Shown here: positions 41,631 to 49,700 of the stretch, in pieces
Numbering within the stretch: the first letter of the stretch is position 1
How the letters are laid out: every line of letters starts with the position of its first letter
Assembly: GCA_963799105.1 (NCBI GenBank)
Contig: CAWCVR010000017.1
Coordinates: 62,001-126,000 of the forward strand
Length of the DNA stretch: 64,000 bases
Source: CAWCVR01 sp963799105
GTDB lineage: Bacteria; Acidobacteriota; Terriglobia; Bryobacterales; Bryobacteraceae
Direction of reading: 5' to 3'
Program-made: the position numbers and the translations under genes
The notes under the pieces: model-generated
What the model saw: the letters and a program-made list of their open reading frames with translations, nothing else
Told to the model about the DNA's origin: nothing
The model's database searches: none

Positions 41631-41673
41631 GGCCGGCCAGGGGGCCGGCCGCGGACCAGGGGGTCCGCCCCAC
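41631..41673 (+). repeat. 43-bp double-palindrome repeat
   Basis: GGCCGGCC AGGG GGCCGGCC then GCGGACC AGGG GGTCCGC CCCAC, matching 32368-32410 at all but two positions, which change together so that the stem still pairs. It lies 55 bases before the cdaA start, so it could affect the leader of the c-di-AMP operon. Confidence 0.75.
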
Positions 41674-41727
41674 AGCGGCCGCTCCCCCGGTTGCTAAACT
41701 AGTTGTTTCGGGGCTTGAAATTCCACC

Positions 41728-42606
41728 ATGACCTATTGGTTGCGGTTTCTGCGCTACACGCCGACGCTCAGTCTCACCGGGATCGTCGATCTGCTGGTGG
41801 TGGCCGTGGTGGTGTACCAGTGCCTGATGGTGGTGCGGGGAACGCGGGCGGGACACATCCTGGTGGGAATTCTGGCGATCGTGTCGCTGTACGCGCTGGC
41901 GGCGTGGGCGGGCCTCGAAGCCCTCCGGTCGGTGCTCGACACCATCGTGCCGTTCCTGGGACTGGCCATCATCGTGCTGTTCGCCTCCGAGATCCGGCGC
42001 ACGCTGGCGCGCATCGGACGGAAACGGTGGTTCGGCCTGGCGCGGGGATATCGCGTGCCGGAGGCCGTCAGCGAAATCCAGATGGCGGTGGAACTGCTCG
42101 CGCAGCAGCAGGTCGGGGCGCTGATCGTGCTGGAGCGCGATATCGGGCTGCGCACCTTCATTGAAAGCGGCGTGCGGCTGGACGCCCTGGTCTCGCGCGA
42201 CCTGCTGCTCTCCATCTTCCAGCCGGGACCGCCGCTGCACGATGGCGCGGTCATCGTCCAAAAGGACCGCATAGCGGCGGCGGCCTGCTTCCTGCCGCTG
42301 ACCACGCAGCCAAACCTGGCGCGCAAACTGGGCACGCGGCACCGCGCGGCCATCGGTATCACCGAAGAGAGCGACTGCCTGGCGCTGGTGGTATCCGAGG
42401 AAACCGGGCGGATTTCGGCGGCTTCCTTCGGCGAGCTCGCCGGCGGGTTGACGGTTCCCGAGATGATGGAGCGCATCCACCATCATTTCGGCGCGGCGCG
42501 TCCCACCGCCGCTCCGCCGGAGGAGTTTCCACCCGATATTCTGGTGGCTTCGGCCCGGCCGCCGGCGCCGGAGAAGGCGCAGCAGGGAAGTGTGATGGAG
42601 CCATGA
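41728..42606 (+). CDS. cdaA: Diadenylate cyclase CdaA
   Basis: A 292-residue membrane-bound enzyme that makes c-di-AMP from two ATP. Three hydrophobic helices occupy residues ~15-95 (IVDLLVVAVVVYQCLMVV; GHILVGILAIVSLYALAAWAGL; FLGLAIIVLFASEI). The DAC domain follows, with the catalytic DGA motif in PPLHDGAVIV and the ATP-binding RHR motif in LGTRHRAAIGITE. It is the first gene of the classic cdaA-cdaR-glmM cluster; the last four bases overlap the start of cdaR. Confidence 0.95.
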   Translation: MTYWLRFLRYTPTLSLTGIVDLLVVAVVVYQCLMVVRGTRAGHILVGILAIVSLYALAAWAGLEALRSVLDTIVPFLGLAIIVLFASEIRRTLARIGRKRWFGLARGYRVPEAVSEIQMAVELLAQQQVGALIVLERDIGLRTFIESGVRLDALVSRDLLLSIFQPGPPLHDGAVIVQKDRIAAAACFLPLTTQPNLARKLGTRHRAAIGITEESDCLALVVSEETGRISAASFGELAGGLTVPEMMERIHHHFGAARPTAAPPEEFPPDILVASARPPAPEKAQQGSVMEP

Positions 42607-43274
42607 TGCGGGCGATCGGGAAGCTGGGCCGGCTGGTGGTGAGGAACTTCTGGTGGAAGCTGCTGGCGCTGGCGGTCGCCACGGTGTTGTGGGCGATGGT
42701 GTGGAACGAGCCGGAGCTGTCCGCGTTTCCGGTGGTCCCGGTGGAGTATAAGAACCTGCCGGACGACATGGAATTCAGCGCCGAGCCCGTCAGTTCGGTC
42801 AAGCTCGAATTGCGCGGACCGTCGGGAGAGCTGAGCGGCATGGCCGGAGCGAGCGGAATGCATCCGCAGGTGATCCTCGACCTGTCGAGCGTGGCGCCGG
42901 GGGTTCGCACGTTCCCGGTCGGCGGCGGCAACGTGAAGCTGCCGCGCGGGGTGCGCATGGCGGGCTCCATCCCTTCGCAGATTCGTCTGGAGTTCGACAA
43001 GCGGGCGACGCGCGCGGTGCCGGTGGAAGTGCGGATTTCGGGAAACCCCCAGAGCGGATACAAGGTGGCGAGCCAGGAGGCCGACCCAAAGCAACTGACC
43101 ATCGTGGGTCCGGCCGGCCGCGTGGCCGCCGTCCGGTCGGCGCTGACCGACAGCGTGGACGTGTCGTCGGTGGTGGGGTCCGGCAGGTTTCACGTGAACG
43201 CGTTCGTGCAGGATCCGTACGTGCGATTTCAATCGGAGCCGCAGGTTACCGTTACCATCACGATGAAGCGGTAG
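42603..43274 (+). CDS. cdaR: YbbR-domain regulator CdaR
   Basis: A 223-residue protein with one N-terminal transmembrane helix (FWWKLLALAVATVLWAMVW) and about two extracytoplasmic YbbR domains: VEYKNLPDDMEFSAEPVSSVKLELRGP and VEVRISGNPQSGYKVASQEADP, then LTIVGPAGRVAAVRSALTDSVDVS. In Firmicutes the same protein binds CdaA and modulates c-di-AMP synthesis. Those proteins often have four YbbR domains; two are present here. It overlaps cdaA by four bases, indicating tight coupling. Confidence 0.9.
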   Translation: MMRAIGKLGRLVVRNFWWKLLALAVATVLWAMVWNEPELSAFPVVPVEYKNLPDDMEFSAEPVSSVKLELRGPSGELSGMAGASGMHPQVILDLSSVAPGVRTFPVGGGNVKLPRGVRMAGSIPSQIRLEFDKRATRAVPVEVRISGNPQSGYKVASQEADPKQLTIVGPAGRVAAVRSALTDSVDVSSVVGSGRFHVNAFVQDPYVRFQSEPQVTVTITMKR

Positions 43275-43306
43275 GCGGCGGGCAGACTGGTTTCCAGGAG
43301 AACGAT

Positions 43307-44647
43307 TTGGCGAAACGGCTATTCGGTACGGACGGCATTCGAGGCGTGGCGGGAGAGTTCCCGCTGGACCCGCGAACGGTGTTCGCTTTCGGCGAGGCGC
43401 TGGGCGAGGACGTGACGGCGAACGGCCGCGGATCGGAGGTGCTGATCGGCGCCGACACCCGCGAGTCGGGGGGCTGGATCGCGGCCCTGGTGGCGGGCGG
43501 CCTCGGCCGGCGCGGGGTGCGCGCGCGGTATGCCGGCGTGATCACTACTCCGGGAGTGGCCCGGCTGACGCGCACCGGGCCGTTCGCCGCCGGCGTGATG
43601 ATCTCCGCCTCCCACAATCCGTACCAGGACAACGGCATCAAGGTTTTCACCCACAGCGGATTCAAGCTGCCGGACGGCGAGGAACTAGCCATCGAGGACG
43701 CCCTGCTGCGGCTGCGCGGCCATGAGCCCGAGCCGCATCCGGCGCCGCTCGAAGTGGACGAGGATCTGGATCGCCAGTACCTGGACTACCTGCGCTCCAC
43801 CGCGGCGGTGCGCTTCGACGGGGTGCGGCTGGTGCTGGATTGCGGCAACGGCGCAGCCTGGCGCCTGGCGCCGGAACTGTTCCGGGGACTGGGCGCGGAA
43901 GTGGCGACGGTGGGCGCGTCACCCGACGGGCGCAACATCAATCTCAATTGCGGCGCGCTGCATCCGGAGAACCTGGCGCGCGAGGTGGTGGAGCAGCGGG
44001 CGGATTTCGGCGCGGCGTTCGACGGGGATGCCGACCGGGCGATCTTCGTGGCGAAAAGCGGGCGCATCGTCAACGGTGACGGCGTCCTGCTGGCGGCCGC
44101 GCGCGCCTGGAAAGCGGCCGGCCGTTTGACCGGCGATACGGTGATCTCGACGGTGATGGCCAACCTGGGACTGGAACGGGCGCTGGAGTGCGAAGGCATC
44201 GGCATGATCCGGACTCCGGTGGGCGACAAGTACGTGCTGGAGGAAATGGTGCGCCGGGACGCCGCGCTGGGCGGTGAGCAGTCGGGCCACGTGATTTTCC
44301 GCGAGTACGCCACCACCGGAGACGGCATCCTGACGGCCCTGAAACTGTTCGAAATCGCGCGCCTGGCTGGTACGGGGCTGGACGAGCTGACGGCCGGCCT
44401 GGAAGTCTATCCGCAGAAGCTGGTGAACATCCGCGTGCGCGAAAAGCAGGGGCTGTTGGAGCACCCGGCGGTGGCGCGCGAAATCCGCCGGGCGGAGGAA
44501 GCGCTGGCCGGTTCGGGACGGGTGCTGGTGCGCTTTTCGGGCACCGAACCACTGGCGCGGGTGATGGTGGAAGGCGCCGACGCCGGTCAGGTGGATACGT
44601 TCAGCGCCAGTATCGCCGGGGTGATCCGCGAGACGCTGGGCGGGTAG
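43307..44647 (+). CDS. glmM: Phosphoglucosamine mutase
   Basis: A 446-residue alpha-D-phosphohexomutase that converts glucosamine 6-phosphate to glucosamine 1-phosphate for peptidoglycan synthesis. It has GTDGIRGVAGEFPL at the N-terminus, the phosphoserine loop ISASHNPYQDNGIKVF (Ser at ~102), the metal loop DGDADRAIF and the substrate loop GGEQSGHVIF, ending RFSGTEPLARVMVEG. The start is TTG at 43307, supported by AGGAG eight bases upstream and by the conserved MAKRLFGTDG. Third gene of the cdaA-cdaR-glmM operon, where GlmM is known in Firmicutes to inhibit CdaA. Confidence 0.95.
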   Translation: MAKRLFGTDGIRGVAGEFPLDPRTVFAFGEALGEDVTANGRGSEVLIGADTRESGGWIAALVAGGLGRRGVRARYAGVITTPGVARLTRTGPFAAGVMISASHNPYQDNGIKVFTHSGFKLPDGEELAIEDALLRLRGHEPEPHPAPLEVDEDLDRQYLDYLRSTAAVRFDGVRLVLDCGNGAAWRLAPELFRGLGAEVATVGASPDGRNINLNCGALHPENLAREVVEQRADFGAAFDGDADRAIFVAKSGRIVNGDGVLLAAARAWKAAGRLTGDTVISTVMANLGLERALECEGIGMIRTPVGDKYVLEEMVRRDAALGGEQSGHVIFREYATTGDGILTALKLFEIARLAGTGLDELTAGLEVYPQKLVNIRVREKQGLLEHPAVAREIRRAEEALAGSGRVLVRFSGTEPLARVMVEGADAGQVDTFSASIAGVIRETLGG

Positions 44648-44845
44648 CGGGCTTGCCGGGCAGCGGCCCCGCCCTACCGTTGAGTCTTGTTACACTTCTG
44701 CAACCTTTCGCACCGTGGGAACGTCACTCAAGATGTAGTAGTTTTTTGATTGGCCTGCCGTGCAGTTTCTCGCGGGCCGGCCGGCGGGTGTTTTCCTCCG
44801 AGCGCTCGCCGGCATTTGTCCTTTTCCTGGAACTCGCCGCGGGTT

Positions 44846-46102
44846 CTACACCCTTCTCAATACCATGGCGGAATTCTTGCTGCCGAAGGCGATGCAATTG
44901 GCCACGGCGTGCTCGATGTGCAGCTTGCGTCCGACTTCGGGAACGTAGTCCAGGTCGCAATTGGGATCGGGTTCTTCGATGTTGATGGTGGGCGGCACTA
45001 CGCCGTCGCGCATGGCGAGCAGTGTGGCGGCGATTCCGGCGGCGCCGCAAGCGCCTTGCGGGTGGCCGATGAGGCTCTTGAGCGACGAACCGGCGAGCTT
45101 GTAGGCGTGGCCGTCGAAGGCCAGTTTCACGGCGCGGGTTTCGATGCGGTCGTTCAGCTCGGTGGAGGTGCCGTGGTAGTGGATGTACTGCACGTCAGAG
45201 GGCTGGATGCCGGCTTCGTCCAACGCCATGCCGATGGCGCGGGCGGGCTCCTCGCCGCACTCCTCCAACCGTACGCGGTGATACGCCTCGCAGGTGGACC
45301 CGTAGCCGGCGATTTCGCCGTAGATGTGCGCGCCCCGCGCACGGGCCCGCTCCATGTCTTCCATCACGAAGAACCACGCGCCTTCGGCGATCACGAAGCC
45401 GTCGCGGTCGCGCGAGAACGGGCGCGAGGCGCGTTGCGGCTCCTGGTTCCAGCGCGTGGACATGATGCGCATCAATTGAAAGCCGCGCAGGATCAGGGGC
45501 GCGATGGGCGAATCCACGCCGCCCGCCACGGCGGTGTGAAGCGACCCGCGCTGGATGTGGTGGAAGGCGTAGCCGATGGCGTCGGTGGACGAGGTGCAGC
45601 CGGTGGAGACGATGTGGCTCAGGCCGCGGAACCCGAAGCGCATGGAGACTTCGCTGGCCAGGGTGCCGATGGTCCCGGTGGGAATGGTGTAGACGCTGCA
45701 CTGCTTCTGGTGGCCGGTGTAGAAGAGGCGGTACTGCTCCTCGGTGAAGTCCTGGCTTCCGCCGCCGGAGCCGACCATGACGCCGATGGCGCGCAGTTCG
45801 TCGCGGGTCATGGCGCTGGCGTCAAGCCCGGCGTCTTCGAGCGCTTCTTCGACGCTGGCGGCCGCCAGGGGGACGGCGCGGGAGACGTGGGGACGGTCCT
45901 TGACTTCGACGTACTTCTTCTCGTCGAACTCGTCGGGCACTTCGCCCGCCACCTGCACTTGAAAGGGCGAGGGGTCGAACCGCGTGATGCGCCTCACACC
46001 GCTGACGCCGTTTCGCGTGGCTTCCCAAAAACGCTCGCGGCCAATGCCGTTGGGGCTGACCGCCCCGATTCCCGTAATGACTACCCGATGGATGGATTTC
46101 AC
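44846..46102 (-). CDS. fabF: Beta-ketoacyl-ACP synthase (FabF-like)
   Basis: A 418-residue condensing enzyme of fatty acid synthesis. The nucleophilic Cys lies in IVSTGCTSSTDAIGYAFHHI (~167); the two histidines lie in YIHYHGTSTELND and LIGHPQGACGAAG, giving the Cys-His-His triad of KAS I/II. The residues PQGAC differ from the usual 'LGAAG/TGAAG' wording, and the surrounding gene order is not a fab cluster, so it may serve a special lipid or polyketide instead of bulk synthesis. The start is GTG at 46102. The upstream region is shared with the divergent membrane protein at 46141. Confidence 0.9.
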   Translation of the reverse strand: MKSIHRVVITGIGAVSPNGIGRERFWEATRNGVSGVRRITRFDPSPFQVQVAGEVPDEFDEKKYVEVKDRPHVSRAVPLAAASVEEALEDAGLDASAMTRDELRAIGVMVGSGGGSQDFTEEQYRLFYTGHQKQCSVYTIPTGTIGTLASEVSMRFGFRGLSHIVSTGCTSSTDAIGYAFHHIQRGSLHTAVAGGVDSPIAPLILRGFQLMRIMSTRWNQEPQRASRPFSRDRDGFVIAEGAWFFVMEDMERARARGAHIYGEIAGYGSTCEAYHRVRLEECGEEPARAIGMALDEAGIQPSDVQYIHYHGTSTELNDRIETRAVKLAFDGHAYKLAGSSLKSLIGHPQGACGAAGIAATLLAMRDGVVPPTINIEEPDPNCDLDYVPEVGRKLHIEHAVANCIAFGSKNSAMVLRRV

Positions 46103-46140
46103 TTTGCCTTCAGTCTTGTCGTCAGTATAGGCTGGATCTT

Positions 46141-46740
46141 ATGGACGAAACTCCGCTCGCGCCGCGCGCATCCAAACCATCCGGCGGACTGCTGGCCGCG
46201 TGGTTGGCAGGACTTCAGGGCGGCATGCTGGGCGCACTGTGGATGCTGGTCTGGATGGGCGCTAGCTCGGCGTGGCAGCAGCGCAGCGTCTGGACGGCGG
46301 AGAACCTGTTCGCCACGGCGTTCTACGGCGGCTCGGCCATCGGGCCGGGCTTCGGGCGCGGCACCGTCAGTGGCCTGGCGTTGTATCTGCTGCTGTACAG
46401 CCTGTTGGGCGCGGCGTTCGCGGCGGTGGTGCGCGGGCGCCTGCCGCGCGGGAAGATTTTGCTGGCTGCCGTGCTGTATGGCGCGGCGTGGTACTTCGCG
46501 TCGTTCCACTGGCTGTGGAAGACAGCTATGCCGCTGGTATTCCTTCTCCACGCCGAGCAGCCGACTTTCCTGGGCCACTTGATCTACGGGACCTTTCTGG
46601 GACGGTATCCTATCTACCTGGAGCCGGCCCGCACAGGGGCGCCAGGGGAGGCTACCGAAGCACTGCCGGCCGCACCCCCCGCGGAACCGTCCGCTACGCC
46701 AGTTCCAACTCAATCTTCTTTGCCGCCGGGTCCAGCTTGA
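46141..46740 (+). CDS. Hypothetical membrane protein
   Basis: A 199-residue protein with about four hydrophobic helices (LLAAWLAGLQGGMLGALWML; SGLALYLLLYSLLGAAFAAV; KILLAAVLYGAAWYF; MPLVFLLHAEQPTFLGHLIY) followed by a Pro/Ala tail of ~40 residues. No family is recognised. Its 5' end is 38 bases from the divergent ketoacyl synthase, and the last 47 bases overlap the 3' end of the ribosomal S1 gene on the other strand. A TATAGG box nine bases before the ATG suggests a very short leader. Confidence 0.65.
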   Translation: MDETPLAPRASKPSGGLLAAWLAGLQGGMLGALWMLVWMGASSAWQQRSVWTAENLFATAFYGGSAIGPGFGRGTVSGLALYLLLYSLLGAAFAAVVRGRLPRGKILLAAVLYGAAWYFASFHWLWKTAMPLVFLLHAEQPTFLGHLIYGTFLGRYPIYLEPARTGAPGEATEALPAAPPAEPSATPVPTQSSLPPGPA

Positions 46741-48403
46741 CGATGCGGAAGCCGCGGATCTGACCGGCTCGCGCCGGCTCCCGCCCAGCCGGGCCGCCCG
46801 GCTGCCCGCCCTTCCACTTGGCCGCCAGCATGGAACTGAGCGACGAGAGATCCGCCTTGGACTCGGCCGGTTTTTCTTCCGGCTCGGCGGTCTCCGCCGG
46901 CACCCGGCAGGCGGCCTGAATGCCTTCACCCAGTTCGACGCGCCCGCGTCCGCCCGAAACCTCGGTCATGCGGCCGGTCACGACGTCGCCTTCCTTGTGT
47001 TCGGCGATGTACTCGTCCAGGCCGGTGGGCACCAACTGCTTCATACCCAGGCGGAGGCGGCGCTTTTCGAGATCCACTTCAAGCACCTGGGCCTTGACCA
47101 CCTGGCCCACCTTGAGGGCGTCCTGGGGAAGGTTGATGCGCTTCTCGGCGCTGATGTCGCCGACGTGGATCATGCCCTCGATACCGTCGCCGAGCTGCAC
47201 AAAGGCGCCAAACTTGGTGAGGCTCACCACCGGGGCTTCCACCACCGAGCCCACCGGAAACTTTTTCGGGACTTCGGTCCAGGGATCTCCCAGGGCCTGT
47301 TTCAGGCCGAGCGAAATGCGCCGTTCGGCCTGGTTCACGCCCAGCACGACCACGTCCACGCGGTCGCCCTGCTTGACCACGTCGGAGGGCTTGCGCGCCT
47401 TTTTCGACCACGACATTTCGGAGAGGTGGATCAAGCCTTCGATGCCCTTCTCCAGTTCCACGAAGGCGCCGAAATCGGCGACGCGCGTGACCGTGCCGGA
47501 GATGCGCTCGCCGGCTTTGTACTTTTCGCCCACCAGGTCCCAGGGGTGCGGCAGGAGTTGCTTCAGGCCCAGGGAGATGCGCCGCTTGGCGGCATCCACC
47601 TTGAGGACCTTGACTTCCACTTCCTGGCCAACGCCGAGCACGTCGGAAGGTTTGTTGACGCGGCCCCAGGAGAGGTCGGCCACGTGCAGCAGGGCATCCA
47701 CGCCGCCGATATCGACGAAAGCGCCGTAATCGGTGAGGCTGCGGACCGTGCCGCGGAGGGTCTCGCCTTCCTTGACCTCGGAGTAGCGGCGGTCCTTGAC
47801 GGCGCGCTCGTCTTCCTCGAGCACGGCGCGGCGGTCCACCACCACGTCTTCATCGGCCACGTCCAGCTTGATGATGCGGCAGCGGATCTCCTGGCCGACC
47901 AGCTTCTCCATCTCGGGCGCGTCCTTGGCGCCGCTGCGCGAGGCCGGCATGAAGGCGCGCACGCCCACATCCACGCTGACGCCGCCCTTCACCACCGCCG
48001 ACACCACGCCCAGAATGGCCAGCTTTTCGTCGAACGCTTTCTGGAGCGACGACCAGTCCTTGGGCCGTTCCACCTTGAGCCGCGACAGCTCGTAGTAGCC
48101 TTCGGCGTTGCGTCCCTTGATACTCACCGGTATCCTGTCGCCGGGTTTGACGGTTTCGCCGGAGCTCTGGAAGTCCGCCAGAGGGATCATGCCCTCGATC
48201 TTGTAACCGATATCGAGGAACACGTGTTCGCCGGAGACCGAGATGACGGAGCCTTCCAGGCCTTTGCCGCCTTGCTCGGCCCTATGCGAATGAGCGCGCT
48301 CGTATTGTTTGAGAATATCGCCGAACGACTGGTCCGGCTCGGGGTTGGGCTGGGAATCGGGGACGGCGGAGCGATTCGGGTCCAGCATACTTGGGTTGGG
48401 CAT
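46694..48403 (-). CDS. rpsA: 30S ribosomal protein S1 homologue
   Basis: A 569-residue protein with six S1 (OB-fold) repeats. The first (~45-115) and second (~130-205) are the divergent ribosome-binding type; repeats 3-5 (~215-460) have the strong form GAFVDIGGVDALLHVADLSW, GAFVELEKGIEGLIHLSEMS and GAFVQLGDGIEGMIHVGDIS. The sixth (~475-569) is degenerate and interrupted by an acidic linker. S1 helps the 30S subunit bind mRNAs with weak or structured leaders. The order and number of repeats match true S1 rather than short S1-domain proteins. It is transcribed divergently from the histidine kinase at 48453. Confidence 0.92.
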   Translation of the reverse strand: MPNPSMLDPNRSAVPDSQPNPEPDQSFGDILKQYERAHSHRAEQGGKGLEGSVISVSGEHVFLDIGYKIEGMIPLADFQSSGETVKPGDRIPVSIKGRNAEGYYELSRLKVERPKDWSSLQKAFDEKLAILGVVSAVVKGGVSVDVGVRAFMPASRSGAKDAPEMEKLVGQEIRCRIIKLDVADEDVVVDRRAVLEEDERAVKDRRYSEVKEGETLRGTVRSLTDYGAFVDIGGVDALLHVADLSWGRVNKPSDVLGVGQEVEVKVLKVDAAKRRISLGLKQLLPHPWDLVGEKYKAGERISGTVTRVADFGAFVELEKGIEGLIHLSEMSWSKKARKPSDVVKQGDRVDVVVLGVNQAERRISLGLKQALGDPWTEVPKKFPVGSVVEAPVVSLTKFGAFVQLGDGIEGMIHVGDISAEKRINLPQDALKVGQVVKAQVLEVDLEKRRLRLGMKQLVPTGLDEYIAEHKEGDVVTGRMTEVSGGRGRVELGEGIQAACRVPAETAEPEEKPAESKADLSSLSSMLAAKWKGGQPGGPAGREPARAGQIRGFRIVKLDPAAKKIELELA

Positions 48404-48452
48404 GAGACGTTTCCCAACTATTGTGGCATAATCCCGACAGGGATATCAGCCC

Positions 48453-49700
48453 ATGTCCGCCCATCCGGCTCTTCGATGGCTCCGCCACATCCGCCCGCAC
48501 GACCTGGTGTGGGTGGCCGTGTTCGCCGCGCTGGTGCCCAGCGCCAGGTTCGGCGACGCGTGGGAGATTGTGCCGCTGTTGTCGCTGGGAGTGGCCCAGA
48601 TCCTGGAGCCCCGCGTTCCCGCCGAGCCCTCGACGCGCAGCCGCGTCTTCTGGATCGTCCTGAAGCTGGTTCTCGGCTTCCTGCTGATCGCCTGGAGCGG
48701 CAGCATCAACACCCCCTTCTGGATCGTTCTGGCGTTGCCGGTGGTATCGGCGGCCACCTGGTTCGGGCTGGCGGGCACTATGCTGTTCACAGCCGCCGCT
48801 TCGGCCGCGTACCTCTTTTTCCTGCTCTTCGTGAAGGATCCGTCGTCGGAAATCAGCGTCGATCTGCCGCTGCGGGTGGCGTCTCTCGCCATGATCGCCA
48901 ACCTGGCCAACATCCTGGCCCAGGAGCTTCGCGAGCAATCGGCCAAACAGCGCCGCGCGGCGGAACAACTCTCGGAGGCCATGGCCCAGGTGCGGGAGGC
49001 CGAGGAAGCGGTGCGGCGAAGCGACCGCCTGGCCGCGCTGGGGCAGCTCTCGGCCGGCCTGGCGCACGAACTGCGCAATCCGCTGGGCACCATCAAGGCG
49101 TCGTCGGAAATGCTGTTGCCGCGAGTGAGCGCGGAAAACGAAGTGGCGCGCGAGATGGCCGGGTTCATCGCCAGCGAGGTGGACCGCTGCAATTCCCTGA
49201 TCACGCGCTTCCTGGAGTTCGCCCGGCCGCTGGGCGCGCGCCTGGAGACGGCCGACCTGGCGCAGATCCTGGACCGCGCCGTGGCACAGGTGGAGCGCGA
49301 GGCGCCCGGCGTCGCCATCTACAAGAACTATGAGCCCGAGATCCCGCCGTTCCCCATCGACGGCGAAATGATGGAGCGCGTGTTCTACAACCTGGTGCTC
49401 AACGCCGCGCAAGCCACCGCCGCCGGAGGCGCGGTCACGGTGAAGACGCGCGCCGCCGGAGGCGCCGCGGAAGTGGCCGTGATCGACCGCGGCTCGGGCA
49501 TCGCCCCCAAGGACATCGATTCCATCTTCAACCCGTTCTTCACCACCAAGCCGCAGGGAACCGGACTGGGGCTGGCCATCGTCTCCAAAATCGTCGATGG
49601 GCACGGCGGTAAGATAACAGTGGAGAGCGAGCCTGGAAAGGGCAGCATCTTCCGCGTGCTCCTTCCCATGGAGCGCGGTCCGTCCGCACCCGCCGCATGA
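48453..49700 (+). CDS. Membrane sensor histidine kinase (NtrB-like)
   Basis: A 415-residue kinase. Several hydrophobic helices occupy residues ~15-150 (e.g. VFWIVLKLVLGFLLIAW; LFTAAASAAYLFFLLFV), with no large periplasmic sensor domain. A coiled-coil linker (QSAKQRRAAEQLSEAMAQVREAEEAV) leads to the phospho-acceptor His in LAHELRNPLGTIK. The HATPase domain has N (NLVLNAAQATAAGG), G1 (VIDRGSGI) and G2 (GTGLGLAIVSKI) boxes. Its last four bases overlap the response regulator gene, which identifies its target. Confidence 0.92.
   Translation: MSAHPALRWLRHIRPHDLVWVAVFAALVPSARFGDAWEIVPLLSLGVAQILEPRVPAEPSTRSRVFWIVLKLVLGFLLIAWSGSINTPFWIVLALPVVSAATWFGLAGTMLFTAAASAAYLFFLLFVKDPSSEISVDLPLRVASLAMIANLANILAQELREQSAKQRRAAEQLSEAMAQVREAEEAVRRSDRLAALGQLSAGLAHELRNPLGTIKASSEMLLPRVSAENEVAREMAGFIASEVDRCNSLITRFLEFARPLGARLETADLAQILDRAVAQVEREAPGVAIYKNYEPEIPPFPIDGEMMERVFYNLVLNAAQATAAGGAVTVKTRAAGGAAEVAVIDRGSGIAPKDIDSIFNPFFTTKPQGTGLGLAIVSKIVDGHGGKITVESEPGKGSIFRVLLPMERGPSAPAA

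Noticed and set aside
41530..42486. N-terminal extension of ribBA by ~320 codons
   Set aside because: It is antisense to cdaA and through intergenic palindromes; DHBP synthase starts normally at MPFTSIPEAI (41529).
44653..44985. 110-codon plus-strand frame between glmM and the ketoacyl synthase
   Set aside because: It overlaps the 3' end of the synthase on the other strand and is Arg/Cys-rich with no recognisable feature.
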